NCBI GenBank assembly: GCA_026745465.1
Contig: JACYXH010000733.1
Coordinates: 592,501 to 656,500 of the forward strand
Reading direction: 5' to 3'
Source of the DNA: Lota lota
Lineage: Eukaryota > Chordata > Actinopteri > Gadiformes > Lotidae
DNA: 64,000 nucleotides
Part shown: piece by piece, positions 14,203 to 57,025 of the stretch
Position numbering within the stretch: position 1 is the first letter of the stretch
Layout of the letters: each line of letters starts with the position of its first letter
The notes under the pieces: generated by a model
What the model was told of the DNA's origin: nothing
The model's input: the letters and a program-made list of their open reading frames with translations, nothing else
Databases searched by the model: none
Position numbers and translations under genes: made by a program

Positions 14203-17200
14203 ACCACCACCCCCTTCCTCATTGGCCATCCCTGCCGTGTCAATCATCCCATCAAAGCCTAAATGTCACAAAAACTGCTTGGGAAATGTGGTGAAACTTT
14301 ATGAAATTGAGGGTTCCCCCTCTGCGAGTTCAGCTGCTTGACGTATCAGAATACTTAAGGGTGAGCAACAAAAGATCATGCAGGGTGGAAGAGTCTGATC
14401 AAAAATCACATTGAAGTGACAAAGTTAAAAAGCAGGAGGGTTTGGTGTGTGCCTGTCTTATTGGCAGAAAGAACAGAGAACTATTTCTTGAGTCGAGACA
14501 ATGAGAATGAATGAATGGCTAAGTACAGATCAATTTGGGTTTCACTAACTACCCAGAATGCATATTTTTGTTTTCTATTGGTGCAGAATGCAGACAGAGC
14601 CAGGTTCTAATTGCGTGCAAAACTGACTCATTATGGCTTAAACTCTCTCTCACCCACGTGTACACACACATACACACACGCGCACAAAACAAACACAACA
14701 ACCAGCAATTAAACAGTAATCACAATTTTACATAGATAAACAAATCAATTGCTTATTCATGTGCCCAAACAATGCTGCAAAATGTAAATAACCCAATAAC
14801 TATGATACTAAGTAGCACACACACACACACACACACACATGGAAAGTACACTTCCCAGACATGTAGCACTAGACTTCCCAATCAAAACATTAAGTCTATA
14901 CCAGTCATAAGTCTATGTCCAGATACCAGGTCTGTGTACAAGGGTGCCACTTCTTGACCCTCTTCCATGCTGAACACAGTGGCAACAGGCAGATCCAGGC
15001 TACGAACAATGCTACAGGGGTCAGGACAACATGGCCATTCTGTGTTCAGCATCTAAATGACCCCTGTATGCTGATTTTATTCTGCAGCAAGAGCAATCAG
15101 CCCTCTAACTCTATGGAGGTTGTTGGGATGAATACACATACTCTCCATTCGCACCGTGTTTGACAAATGAGGTTCGTTATCTTTTCCCGCTAAATGGGAC
15201 GGCAGTTCTGCGGGATAAAAAACAGATTAGCATAATTTATGTTCCCCTTTACGGAGACCATTTATACTAATCCGTAACGCTCATGCGATAGAGAGAAACT
15301 CTTCATTAGAAGCTAAAAGGGTTAGCCACGAGGAGGCTAACCGCCCCACCGTCATAACCAATCCCGCGCACTCCTCCTTCATAGGATTTGACAGGGGTCA
15401 CGACCTCAGCGTGTCTGCTACACAAGCAGTGACCATGAGGTGCCCAGGCAGCAGGAGGAGTTCACTGAATGATGGAAATACACGACCATATTTAGCACCC
15501 CTGGGGGAATCCGACACCCCGACACAGATACGCACTGTGTGCCAACACTCACCGTCTACGGCCCCACTCAATTCAGGATCGCCGGGGATATGACGCTAAG
15601 AGTAACAGCGCGCAACGTTACAGAGATACCGGCGCACATATGATTAATGAGGTGTGACTGAAAAGAATTTCTTTTCGCTGCTACTTAAACCTGGGCCACG
15701 GTGAGGACGGTGGAAGTGTCAGTTAGGATTTTGGCTCAGAGGGGTGAACTACGTGTATACCTGTAAGTGTGTCAGAGATAGGAAGCGATGGATGCCAAGT
15801 GACACCGTATGGAATGCTGTGCAGCAGGTGACGCCGCCCATCTCTCAGGCTCCACGGGTCCCCGGGAGGAAATGTAGCCACGGCAACGCACGCTGCTAAA
15901 CGCAACCGTTTACGACATGTTACTCCAAGCGGTTGTCCAACAAACAACCTCAACATTGGGAACAAAAAGTCACAATTATAATTGTGTCGCAGAGCGACAG
16001 GAGCTCCGATAGATCAAATAGTATTGTTCTGCTCCACCGTCGTTGCTCGTAAATCTGTCAGAGCAAGACATGGGAAAACAATAATGGATGAAACGGAAAA
16101 AAATCTAAAAAGGTTGAAGCTGTTAGAAGAGTATGCATTTTTCCCCCTCTCTCTTCGCTCTCTATTGCCAGAAGCACTTGTCAGTAGCCTCTTCAATCAC
16201 AGACGCTCGTAGGAGAGCAATCGATATTCAGGTTTCAGATCTGAAATGGAATGTGTACGAGCAGACACAAACAATAGCTCCAAGACTGAGTTCCCAGGAG
16301 CCTTCAGGCCCATCGGTAACAACCAGAAGACATTTTGCATCATGCTGTAAAGCAAAACTAAAACCTATTAAATCTTTTTTCCCTTCCAACAGTTTCAAAT
16401 AAAGAAATTCTGACTGTAGCTCAGGGAGGATTTTTAGGTGACAAAGCAACAAGACCCAAACTCAGAGACAACCATCATTTCATTACCTTGCTGATTTAAC
16501 GCCCACACATTAAGCACACCATCTCATGTGCACGGCCCCTGGATCTATGAAGACTGCAGAGGCCATACCCAAAACAAATGAGAATGTGAATGAGTAGACG
16601 TACAAAAACACAGAGTGAGGGAAGTAGTGACTGGGCCAGAGGAGGATTATGTCTGTCCCCTGCCCGCCCTTCCCCATGCCCCACAGACACTCCCGATTTG
16701 ATTCAGTCACAGTTTACACAGCATTATGCAGGATTAATGATGCAAGCCAGGGCTTCTGAAGATGAGTTGAACTGTGTCACCAAAATAAAAAAAGTCTTAG
16801 TCTACATCAAATCTCGTCGGGATGTAGTCCTTAACAATACTGTGTATCTGCCTTAAACCTTTTGGTCTAAATACTGCATTAATGGTATGGAATGTTTATG
16901 TATATGTTATTTTTTTAAAGAAATGTTCACGAAATGCATTTGACTGGACAGTTGACTTGCCTCGATGAAAACGGCACATTAACTAAACGTGGTGCTGTGC
17001 TGTTGTTGTTGTTATTATAAAATATGAAAGGTTTTAATAAAAAATAAATAAAACAATAAAAATTAATTTCTTATAAACATTTGTTTTATATACAAAAAAA
17101 AACTATTTTTACACACAAAACAATTATAATTATTTGAAGCTAACTCGCCAAACAATTCTCCTATGCAAGACAATGCTCATAGAACAAAAACATAAAACAG

Positions 17201-17555
17201 CACAAAGTCTCAGACTTTTCTGATAAAACTGCTTAATGCCCTGGACTGTGTGCTTTCATAAAATCGACAGCAACCTCTTCAGGATAATGCAATGAAACAA
17301 ACAGTGAGAAACGACTGCCAAAAAAAAAAACAACATCAATCCAACACCCACAGTGTGTGTATAAACTACAACTGCCACAGACAAAGTGTGGTGTGATAAA
17401 TACTGCAGCAACAGGAGCTCTAAATCGCATGGTTGGGCTGGAGCCCTGCGAGGGGGAGCAGGATAAATGAGAGATAACATGCTCACGCCCGCTGCCCTCT
17501 CCTGGCAGATAGAGCTAATGAGAACATAGAAACACACACAACTCCACACACACAC
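13776..17555. other. Non-genic stretch with a 48-C run
   Basis: Poly-C at 14155-14202, short CA at 14819-14840. Otherwise unremarkable; no gene recognised. Confidence 0.5.
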
Positions 17556-19838
<2,283 letters not shown>

Positions 19839-19987
19839 AAGAAAATCCCTCCAGGCTAGTGAGCTAGGCTACATAAAAGTAGAATCTATACTCTACTTTT
19901 AAAAGTAGAAAATAGATTATACATAAAAGTAGAATTTATATTCTACTTTTATGTAGCCTAGCTCAGTAGCTTGGATGGATTTTTTTT
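19839..19987. mobile_element. Fold-back (hairpin) element upstream of stx4
   Basis: Perfect 25-bp inverted repeat: 19861-19885 (gagctaggctacataaaag...) against 19940-19964. It extends imperfectly to about 45 bp per arm. The loop holds further palindromic copies of aaaagtagaa/ttctactttt. About 490 bp before the stx4 ATG. Confidence 0.75.
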
Positions 19988-20477
19988 TCAGTGGATAACA
20001 TTAGTCAGCTAAATCGAGGAGTTACAATAAATCACTATATGAAAAAAGCTAGATACATATCACGAGCAGCACAATGTAAGCAGATGGCATCATCTGGTGG
20101 CGCGTTGGCTGAAAATCCACTCATGGAAGTGAAATGCAAAACATCACCCAATGTTCACGGTGTCAAGATTTACGTGATAGTCGCACATACATTATATGAA
20201 AAAACATCAGTTAAAATGAGGATTATTGAAGCACCTTGCTCTTTTGTGAATGTCTCAATTGAAATGTGTTTGCCCTCCAACCCATAGGGGGTGCTATCGT
20301 TAACATAACATTGTACCTCATAGTGAAAGAAGCGTTACAGGTTGAATGACACAAGACCGTAAATGCAGAAAAGCGAAAGTTCACAGCTGTATTTTCAGCA
20401 CTATTTTCACGCTTCACCATCTTACAACTGCATCTCCAATATCTTCGTGTAAAAACTAAATTACTCAATTTGGGACA
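19988..20477 (+). promoter_or_regulatory. stx4: Presumed stx4 promoter and 5' leader region
   Basis: Lies immediately 5' of the first coding exon. No TATA box, CpG island or defined start site could be recognised, so this is assigned by position only. Confidence 0.3.
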
Positions 20478-22143
20478 ATGCGGGACCGCACCAAAGAGTT
20501 AGGAAATGTAAGTTTCCAGGAGTATTGCTAATTTTAGCGCTACCCGCTAGCCTGCTGTTTCTTTTAGGTTGACTCCCTTCTTTAAGTGTTGGTAGCAACT
20601 GTCAATGTGTCTGTCTCGACCACTATGTGACCACAAGCGAAATGACCTTGGTCAAAGCTGTATTTATGTCTTCAGTATTTCTGTTAAGATAGATTGCATT
20701 TACAACTTCCGTTAAAACTTGAATGCATTTCCCATAAAGGTTGTGTGACAGACCAATGCAGTTTGTGTTATGTGCTAATAGGCAATATGTCCAGTGGCTC
20801 TTACATGAGGGCTTCATGAAGTGTATGACACATTTAGTCCCTGATGACTTGTCCTCCCCATAAGGCTGAGTGCTCCGATGAGGATGAGGAGGGTATGGCA
20901 TTAGTGGTGAAGCCCGGGACCTCGACAGCAAAGGAGGAGAAAGAGAACGATGCTTATTTCAAGAAGGTGAGAATACAATTTTACTATTTTCATGGTCGCT
21001 CATATTCTGCGCTTTATTTTTAGAGCATTTTGAATGATTGTTTCTCATGGGAAGACGTTTGAATTGGGCAACATAAATGTCAATAATGTAAATAAACAGA
21101 TTTTTGGGAGGTCCTTATTTGGAAATATTTGTATAAGTTACTATTATATATCAGACTGGGAACATGCAACATATTCACAATCTGTGGTCTATACAATAAA
21201 AGTGGTGCCAGGTGAAAGAAATAACTACAGGTATGATTGCAAAATTCTTGATGCCCAGGTGCTGGAAATTCGGGAGGGACTTGAGTCAATCAAAAAGAAG
21301 GTGTTGGACCTTGAGAATAAACAGAAGACTGTCCTGGGCGAGCCACTCCCAGAGGAGAGTAAGTACCCATTATAATCCTTGCAGGATTTGGCTCTCAATC
21401 TTGAATATTAACAAACTTGACTTGGATAGGGTTAGGTTAGGGGTCATGAGTAGAAGAAACGATTTTGGAAGCATTGTATGGCAAATAATTGCAAAACATG
21501 ATTACCAGCAGTTTCCAAGCTGCAAAGGTTTGGAATTCCAAAGTTCAAGACAGCTTCCTATTGTGGCTCAGGGCAGAGCAGGGCAGTGTGCAGACATTGT
21601 ATTGAGTGTAAAGGTTCTTACCCTATTCCCTCCATGATATTACCATCCATTCATAATATTACACTCTGAGCCTTCAACGGCGAGCAGGCTGGCACCAGGG
21701 ACAGGCTTGGGGTGCTGGGGTACCCCTAGGATAGCCACCCCTAGCACCCCCAAGAAATGTCTGTGGTTCGGTTCATATCACGGTTTTGGGGTCACGGTCT
21801 TCGGTTCGGTACGTTTTTGGTAAAGCAAGGGATGACACAAGTGCCTATAAAAAAATCTCTACATATAGTATAGGGTCCTCAAAAAAATGCTAGTGCCGCT
21901 GCGCCACCATGTAACAGTTTGTTATAGGGCTGTCGCGACGAAGACATTTCATTTCTGCAACGGAAGAGTTGAAACCAAATTAGAAGTTGGTTATCACTGA
22001 GTTAATAAAGTTGTTCACCTTTTCACAGGTATGAAGAGGGATCTCCAGACCCTCCGAGATGAGATCAAGAACATGGCAAGTCAGATCCACAAGAAACTCA
22101 AGAGTGAGTGGAGGAATATCTACTTGCTTGTCTTGCCATACCG

Positions 22144-22242
<99 letters not shown>

Positions 22243-23859
22243 CATTAATCTTGATTTTCTTTTGGCAGCTATTGAACCCAAGAAAGTAGAGGATGATGGG
22301 AAATATGTAGCCATCAACGTGAGGATGCAAAGGACACAGGTGAAGCCGTTGTTCACTTTTCTCCTGCAATTTGAACGCTTAGTCACTTCTGTCAGTAAAA
22401 TGTGTTAATACATTTATAATCCCGCATCATTTATGTTATTTAAAAGAACTGCCCAACACATTATTCCAAATGTAGTGATTGGTTCTATCCAATACATTGT
22501 TTCATGGACTGAGTGAGTTTCCTCTGTGCCTTGCAGCATGGGGTCTTGTCCAGGGAGTTTGTGGAATTGATGGGACGCTGCAACACCATCCAGGCTCACT
22601 ACAGAGATCGCAACGTGGAAAGAATACAGCGGCAACTCCGAATCAGTGAGTCTTGTCGGCCGTTGGTTTTAGGCCCAGTTTGCGTTGAGTCATCTACAAG
22701 ATTGAACGTTTTTGGTGTCCCTGATGGGACCATAGAACTTGAATTTAGTCCTCAGAGGTGAATGTTGATGTCTAGGGCAAACATGTTTGAATCCAACCTA
22801 AAATGTGTGCCTGGCGTCTTTTTTGTCTTGGACACTTTGATTTAGTTGTGTACTGAACTAGAAAAGCAGTACTCAATGTTGGCGGTATTGTTAGCCCTAG
22901 TCTTTATTCATGTGACGTCTCTCTTAGCCTCAGAAATGTGAATGGCGGGTTCTGTCTCTCGTGTCTCTTCAGCCGGCAACGACGTCACCGCCGAGCAGTT
23001 GGACTCGATGCTTGAGAGTGGGCAGACGGATGTTTTTACACAGAACGTGAGTGCATGGAGTTGGGTGGCTAGCGACCACGTACCAGTACTACTACTCCTT
23101 TCTGTCTCAGTAGAGACACACTTTGTAAACATGATTAAGATATAATAACTGAAAACTATGTTTTTACTACCATACAACCTATTTATATGAGCAGTATTCC
23201 CAATATGACATTCCCAAAGGTTATGGGCATCCTTAGGTTGGTCTGGTGGCTTTAGGAACCGTGGCCACCTGCTGGGGATAGAACCTGTTTTGATGGCAGC
23301 AGTACACGAGGGTCATGTTAACAACAACAAAGCCAGGCTAACTCTTCGCCCACGTGTTCAGATCCTGAGCGACGCCAAAGCCACCAAGCAGGCGCTGAAC
23401 GAGATTGAGACGCGGCACGACGAGATCCTGAAGCTGGAGAAGAGCATCCGGGACCTGCACGACATGTTCCAGTACCTGGCCATGGAGGTGGAGGCGCAGG
23501 TAATGCCCAGGCATCGCTGTGTGCTCGTCCAGGTCAGCTGAGAAATGGTTTCCACTCTGAGCCGCGCCCGTCTCCGTCATGTGCAGGGGGAGATGGTGAA
23601 CCGGATCGAAGCTAACATCATCCAGTCTTCGAACTATGTAGAGAAGGCCAAGTCAGACGTGGAGAAAGCAGTCACATATCAAACGAAATCCCGCAAGGTA
23701 AGTGAAACGGTCGTCTTTGTGGGGTTGTATTCAGCTTGTTGGATATGCCTTTGATCTGACTCCTTTGTTGTTTTCATGCAGAAGAAGATTTGGATTGCGG
23801 TATGTGCCGCCATTCTCCTCCTTATCCTCATCATTTCATTGGTTGCCATCTACGCTTGA
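20478..23859 (+). CDS. stx4: Syntaxin-4 (plasma-membrane t-SNARE), complete, 10 coding exons
   Basis: Exons read directly with GT/AG borders: 20478-20507, 20865-20966, 21259-21358, 22029-22103, 22269-22339, 22537-22645, 22973-23046, 23362-23499, 23587-23697, 23782-23859. All phases agree and give 295 aa; human STX4 has 297. The start [10 protein letters not shown] matches the syntaxin-4 N-terminus, and the ATG has A at -3. An acidic patch (SDEDEEG) and ALVVKPGT follow, then Habc helices (about 40-160). The SNARE motif (about 195-260) has its zero-layer glutamine at 233 (VEAQGEM), the last codon of exon 8. A basic KKK precedes one C-terminal membrane anchor (about 273-292) ending VAIYA. Family role: Qa-SNARE that pairs with SNAP-23 and VAMP in exocytosis. 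Choice of STX4 over STX1/2/3 rests on the N-terminus, VALVV-type motif, [11 protein letters not shown] and the srcap/fbrs neighbourhood. Confidence 0.95.
21690..21955. mobile_element. Interspersed-repeat fragment in stx4 intron 3
   Basis: The segment with ggttcggttcatatcacggttttgg and cttcggttcggtacg resembles a widespread fish DNA-transposon-derived repeat. Ends not defined. Confidence 0.35.
22144..22240. repeat. (CA)n microsatellite in stx4 intron 4
   Basis: About 96 bp of CA filling most of a 165-bp intron (22104-22268). A normal T-rich tract and acceptor (gattttcttttggcag) follow it. Confidence 0.95.
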
Positions 23860-25125
23860 TGAAACCGGCTGTGTGAGTTGAGGGCCCTTGTATTCCCCCC
23901 TCCCCCTTTTCTACAATAACCCCCTACTTGCTGTAGGTGAGCAGGTCAATGGTTTCTGCCTTTATGGGAACATATTCTAATCCCCAAGCCGATCCACCCA
24001 CGTTGTCTTCCTCCTAACCTCTGCCCTACCGTCGCCGTGGCCATGTTGAAGAGATGCTCTCTCTAACCTTTTAACCAATGCCTTCTCACAGGCCCACATT
24101 CAGGTGCTCCCCCTCCCACACAGTCACCCCAGACAAATGGACATGTGGATTACTGCATATTGCATCTCCATGTCCCCCCCCCCCCTCCCCTCCCCTCATG
24201 TGCCTGTGAGCAAGGAAGAATGCAGTATTTGATACACTGAAATGGCTTATTATACTGTACTCAGGAAAATTACTTGTCGAGTATTCTTCTTACACGATCG
24301 ATAATGAATTGACGACACTTGATAGAGCGTGGTTCTTTAAAAAAAGGCATATATATAGAGACTAATATAAATGTACATAGGCCTTTTTATTTTGTTAGTG
24401 TTGGGGAACACTTCCTGTTTAAGGATTTTCAACCTGCTTTTGTGTGCCCTTTGTAAATAAGAAATCTCCACATCTGGAGTTAATAGCCCAAGCATTGGAA
24501 CAAATTGTTCAAAGTTATAAGGCCAGGTCCTCCATCTTTTTCACTCACTTATTTATGTTTGTATTGTGTGTTGCTATATAAATACTAACTGCAATGTCTC
24601 GTTAGGAATTCTTTTCTTTTTTAAGGTTTTAAAACTGCTTTTTCATTATGCGAGGTCTAAATTGATGAGAATGAAGTCAATTAATGTATTGCACCGATAT
24701 TATCAAGAAGGGATGAGGTTTGCTTTCACATCAACCATTTTTTGGTTGATTGTTAAATATTGTTTAGCAACTGCAATGCTGTATTCATGCTTTACACGGG
24801 GCCCTGAAATGTTCCTTTTAAATCGGTGATATCCTGCTAGGTTAGCATTTTTAGCATCTATTTTTGATTTAACTGTTGGAACTCGATAACAGCAAATGTT
24901 CAATAACTAGGGACCTAAGCACAACATGTGGGAAACGTACAGATCACTTCCTTTTGTATGGAATCTCCTTAATTGCTGCGTCTGAGGTGGAAATGTGCCG
25001 TCAACAAACTGGATGGACTGGCAACACGGTGTTTGTAACTGTATATTGATGACATTTTAATTTTGTATACAACCCAATGCCACTTATTCTGAGGTTTTCA
25101 AATAAAAATCGGTCATGTTCCACAA
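23860..25125 (+). other. stx4: stx4 3' untranslated region
   Basis: About 1.25 kb of AT-rich sequence without coding signal follows the stx4 stop and ends near the AATAAA at 25101. It includes a C-rich run at 24173-24196. The exact cleavage site is not visible. Confidence 0.7.
25101..25106 (+). terminator. stx4: stx4 polyadenylation signal AATAAA
   Basis: Canonical AATAAA about 1.24 kb after the stop, followed within ~30 nt by a T/G-rich stretch (gctcctcttgtctt) that fits a downstream element. Confidence 0.65.
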
Positions 25126-25134
25126 TATGCTCCT

Positions 25135-25925
25135 CTTGTCTTATCAATACTCCTATAAAGTTATGAGTCGGATTCAACGAAGTCCAGCGCTAGACTAGAG
25201 TAATCGATGTGTAGATGCCCAGGGATATTTAGTCCTTTCGAGAGAACAGCACTGGGTTGTCGTTCACCTCGAGCGGCGGTACGGAGGATCACCGACCTAC
25301 TGGCAGCAGTTGTCACCTTATGTTTTGTCCCTAGTTAACTTACCTTTTCTGTTGTTGGTGATTAAACGGTAGCAATTTTTAGCAGTTAGCCTCTTCGCTG
25401 TTGCTTTGGATGTTCAAAGACACGAGCTCAGTATACATCCACGGGCACGAGACAACCGGTAATAAACACTGCAATAGTGCGTTCCACTGATTGGCCACAG
25501 GAAGTGAAAGTCATTTTCTGCGGACTTCCCGCCAGAGTACTTAGTATGAACCTGCGTGGTGCAACCAAACATCGACACAGCTTCAGTATCCAACTTACTA
25601 GTTGCAACGTATCGCTTAGTGTGGACTTTGCACTCTAGTTTAAGAGAGAACTTGCAACGTGCTCCAGTTGTTTAGCTATAGACTGGTGAATGCTAAGACA
25701 AATTTAATTGTTTCCTATTTCAAAGACACACCCATCAATTTATAAACTGAGATGCCACAAAAACATTTCACTGGATTACATACATATCTTGGATGCCCTG
25801 AATCAATTGTAATAAATGAACAAAATCCTCAAACACCGTTTCAGAAGCCCATCACAAATATGGTAAACATCGTTTAAGGATACTACACTGTACGCAAATC
25901 GTTGCCTCCAAGAACACACCAAAAA
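25135..25925. other. Convergent intergenic gap between stx4 and srcap
   Basis: About 0.8 kb between the two 3' ends. No open frame with coding character, no RNA gene and no clear repeat seen. Confidence 0.5.
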
Positions 25926-25945
25926 ACCAGTACATGTTTGGTCTT

Positions 25946-25951
25946 TTTATT
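25946..25951 (-). terminator. srcap: Candidate srcap polyadenylation signal
   Basis: TTTATT on + (AATAAA on -). Nearer alternatives on the minus strand are at 26142-26147 and 26269-26274, so alternative polyadenylation is possible. This most distal site would give a 3' UTR of about 1.56 kb. Confidence 0.45.
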
Positions 25952-27511
25952 CAACCGTCTCTCTTCAATTATTCAAGTAAAACGATGTGGAATTACAAGG
26001 GAACAAAAGGAATGTAACAAATAAAATCAAAATTAGACCATCACCATAAACTACCCATTCCCTCAAAATAGCACCCTACCCCAAAAACCATTCAAAAGTA
26101 AATTGACAATTTACATTGTTACCTGGAACTGTACCAGTATTTTTATTCACATATTTTGTTGAGGTTCATTACAGGAAAGGGCAATGAATTCATGGCAACA
26201 GTACAATATCAGATGGAAAGAAAAAAAAAACATATGGTTGCACATCCTTGTTGGTTTGTAGGGGACATTTTATTTTTTAGCAAATAGCTTGTCAAGTTCA
26301 CCGCCCACACTTTCAAGAGTATCAGAAGGCAAATTGAGGTTCAAAACCCTTTTGGCCATTCAGGCACTCTTATTGTCAATAACAATGATTCATGGCCCTC
26401 TTTTTCAGAATCAGTTCATGACCAGGTTGACCATAATAGAACTTAGGAAACTTAAGAAAAAGAAAAGAAATATCATGATCCTGCTACACGCCTGCAGTCC
26501 AAGGGAACCAAAAGTATATCTGGAAATGGAGTTGGGTTAAGAGACGCACATGGCTCTGAGATGCATCGCACGGTCCCAGTAATGTAGCAGATGATTGAGG
26601 CTGCTGTAAAAAAAGACAACTAAACTACATAACACCCTCAGAAGCGATGGGGCCATTTATCAGATGTGCAAAGAATAAATGCAAGGCTGGATTTAAAATG
26701 ACAGGACCAAAACATGGAAAGCAAGAAAAAGAAAAAAGAAAACAGTCCACCCCAGTAAGGACAAGCTCCAGCATAGTGCAGAAAAGATCACATTTACAGA
26801 TCGATTCTCTTCCCGATACCCTGGAAGAAATAATAAAATATCCATAACTTATCAACAGACTACAAAACAATAGTCCCAACAGCCAAAATATTTCAGAACC
26901 CAACCGTCTAAAAACCTTCCACTTACAAGACAAACTGCTCTCTGAAAAAGTATTTTCTTGTTTGTTGCACAAATGATCTTTCATTAATAACCCCATCAGA
27001 GGGTGCAAGTTAATCCCACCTTTAACACTTGAGTATGTTTTCCAGTCTTTTAAATGATTACAGTACATAAGTGTGAATTCACAACAACTTGTGTTTTATC
27101 ACCTCACTTGTATTCAATCCACCCCCCCAGGGGTGGATTCAAGCACTGTCTGATCTCTCCCAAGCAGGGCTCCCCCACTATCGGCCCCCACACAGAGCGC
27201 CTTCCGTTAGAATCTTCTTTTATTCCCCCCCCCCCCTTAAGTCCGCCATCTCTGAGCCATCCCCCAGGAGACGATGGCCGAACTGGCGAGGAGACCAGCT
27301 CCCGATGGGAGGGGGAGGGGACCCAAGAGACGGGGTTGGACCGTTGGACCACTGGCGTATACGCCGTCACAGTACTCTCGCGCTTTTATTTTGTAGCGAA
27401 AAACAAAAAGCGGCAACGTGGTGGAGGTCGTGTCATGCGCTCCCCGTGGTGCCCTTGAGCAGCACCCTCCCTTTTCTTCTAGGTTTGTGATCTTCCCAGT
27501 TGCCCTCCCGG
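25952..27511 (-). other. srcap: srcap 3' untranslated region
   Basis: Region from the srcap stop to the AATAAA candidates. AT-rich, with a C-run near 27228. Open frames on either strand are short and have no protein-like composition. Confidence 0.55.
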
Positions 27512-55234
<27,723 letters not shown>

Positions 55235-57015
55235 CTAAAGAGACATAAATCAAACGGTTGGAATGAACATTACCTCTATTTACAAATTGGCAACTTGTAT
55301 ACCTCAGCCTTCTCAACAAAGCAACACATTAGCATGCTAACAGGCTAGTCAAAATACATGCTTTTGGGTGGCAAAATTAAGAATGTTAACTTGGACTTTG
55401 ACATTGAACTACTTGTTGTGAATCGACCCCATCTGATTATTAAACTATTAAATGTGTTCTCGTGCCGGGCGGAAATTAATGTCACATCACGCGAATAACA
55501 CTGCCGCCCAGACCTGTGGATGTGTTAGCTAGCCGATGCTACTGAGAAGTACGGGCATTTATTTGGTCTTGCGGGACTGCGTGGGCACCGGCATTCTAGT
55601 CATTATGTCAGTAGTCTAAGAAAGGGACGAACGCGATGAACGAAATAGCGGTACGTTTTCTTGCGGTTGTCACTTCGGCACGGAGGGTTTCTGCAGCACG
55701 CGCTCCCCGAGCTAAAAACCCGGCGGACCGAGCGCGGGCCTTCGGTCATTCATTTCACTCTCATCACTGCAAACGTTATTCATTGTGACTTGTGTCGGGA
55801 ACTTGTTCAAAACGTTAGCCGACAAACGACAAAATTGGTTTTAGTTCTATGCAATAACAGTGACTTGTGTCGGATCATAATAATTAAAAAATAAATAAAA
55901 ATAAACAATGTTCGTTGTTTACTGTTGCCTCGAGGTTGGCTGACTTACCCCTAACTTGGCCATATACTTAATGTGTGAGTCTTAAATTGGTTAAATGAAC
56001 GTTACTGGTTTGTCTTGTGAAGTTAGCTTGCTAGCGTGTACAATAGCATACACTGCTTGACTGGCATCACTGGAAACATTGCGAACTAGCAATCCGAATA
56101 GTTGGTAGGTGCATTCATTGTGTGCGCAGGCGCCTTATCCCGCCCGCAATTATGTAATGGTGATTCTCGCTATAAGACTGTTTATGCCAATACATATCAG
56201 GACTTATTTTTCATATGGACAGCAACACACGAAGAGTCGCATTATAAAGCCGCTTTACCATGCACGACAGAAAGGAACAATCACTCGTGACGTCATTGCG
56301 TGGGGGTCAAAGCTACAAGTACAAAATCACCTTAAAACTATTTTTGCATTAATGGAAAAACGCACTGTATATACGAAAAAGGTCCAAAAAATTATATATA
56401 TATATACACATTTGAAAGTTTCATATAAAATTTGCAACGATTACAGGGGTGACCCAGGGGGGATAACGACAGCCCACAGGTGCCTCTTTTGCAATGACCA
56501 GAAAGGGGCTGTCAATTCAAGTTAGTTGAGAATGAATATAACTGTTCTGATGGTTTGCCGAATCCCTATTGGCCACGTCCCAGCCATAGCATGATATGAA
56601 TTGTAAGTTTCTCACATTCCAAACAGGAAAAGGTTAAATGCAATACAGATAGTGCCCCGTTTCTGTTTCACCCCCTTTAAAGCCCCCTAACTTCCTCTAT
56701 GCCCCCCCCCCCCCCCCCCCCCCTCTCATGGCCGCCATCTTAAGTTCCCACCTACCTGAAATTTCCGACCAATTTTCTTTTACTAAATTCTTGTTGAAGA
56801 AGTCGTCATCCGCATGAAATCGTACTCAATCCGTAATGCTAATAATCCAAACTGTCTCCCGGTACCCAACGAGGTACAAGTAGGTATCTGAGAAGAAGTA
56901 AAAATACGGACCGGGAGAGAGTGGGTTCGGCGCAGAATGTAGCGATTGCGGGGAGGAGACTTTACGCAGCGAAATGGTGGAGGACCGCTGCTGACAAAGT
57001 GCTGAACAAAGTAGA
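55235..57015 (-). other. srcap: srcap 5' region: first exon(s), start codon unresolved
   Basis: Between the most upstream traced coding exon and the promoter palindrome. A strong donor (CAG|gtaggt) at 56758 could end a leader exon lying just downstream of the palindrome. It has no in-frame ATG that fits. A second donor at 55945 follows ATGGCCAAGTTAGGG, but its phase does not match exon 55234. CpG-rich stretch at 55480-55740. A 22-C run is at 56702-56723. Confidence 0.4.
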
Positions 57016-57025
57016 TCTCGCGAGA
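57016..57025. promoter_or_regulatory. srcap: TCTCGCGAGA promoter palindrome
   Basis: Exact TCTCGCGAGA, a conserved vertebrate core-promoter element usually close to the start site of housekeeping genes. It sits in a locally CpG-richer stretch about 260 bp upstream (minus-strand sense) of the leader-exon donor at 56758, so it most likely drives srcap. The element is symmetric and can act both ways. Confidence 0.6.

Noticed and set aside
55945..55959. ATGGCCAAGTTAGGG followed by gtaagt as the srcap start exon
   Set aside because: Ends at phase 0, while exon 55234 needs two bases from the previous exon; joining them hits a stop.
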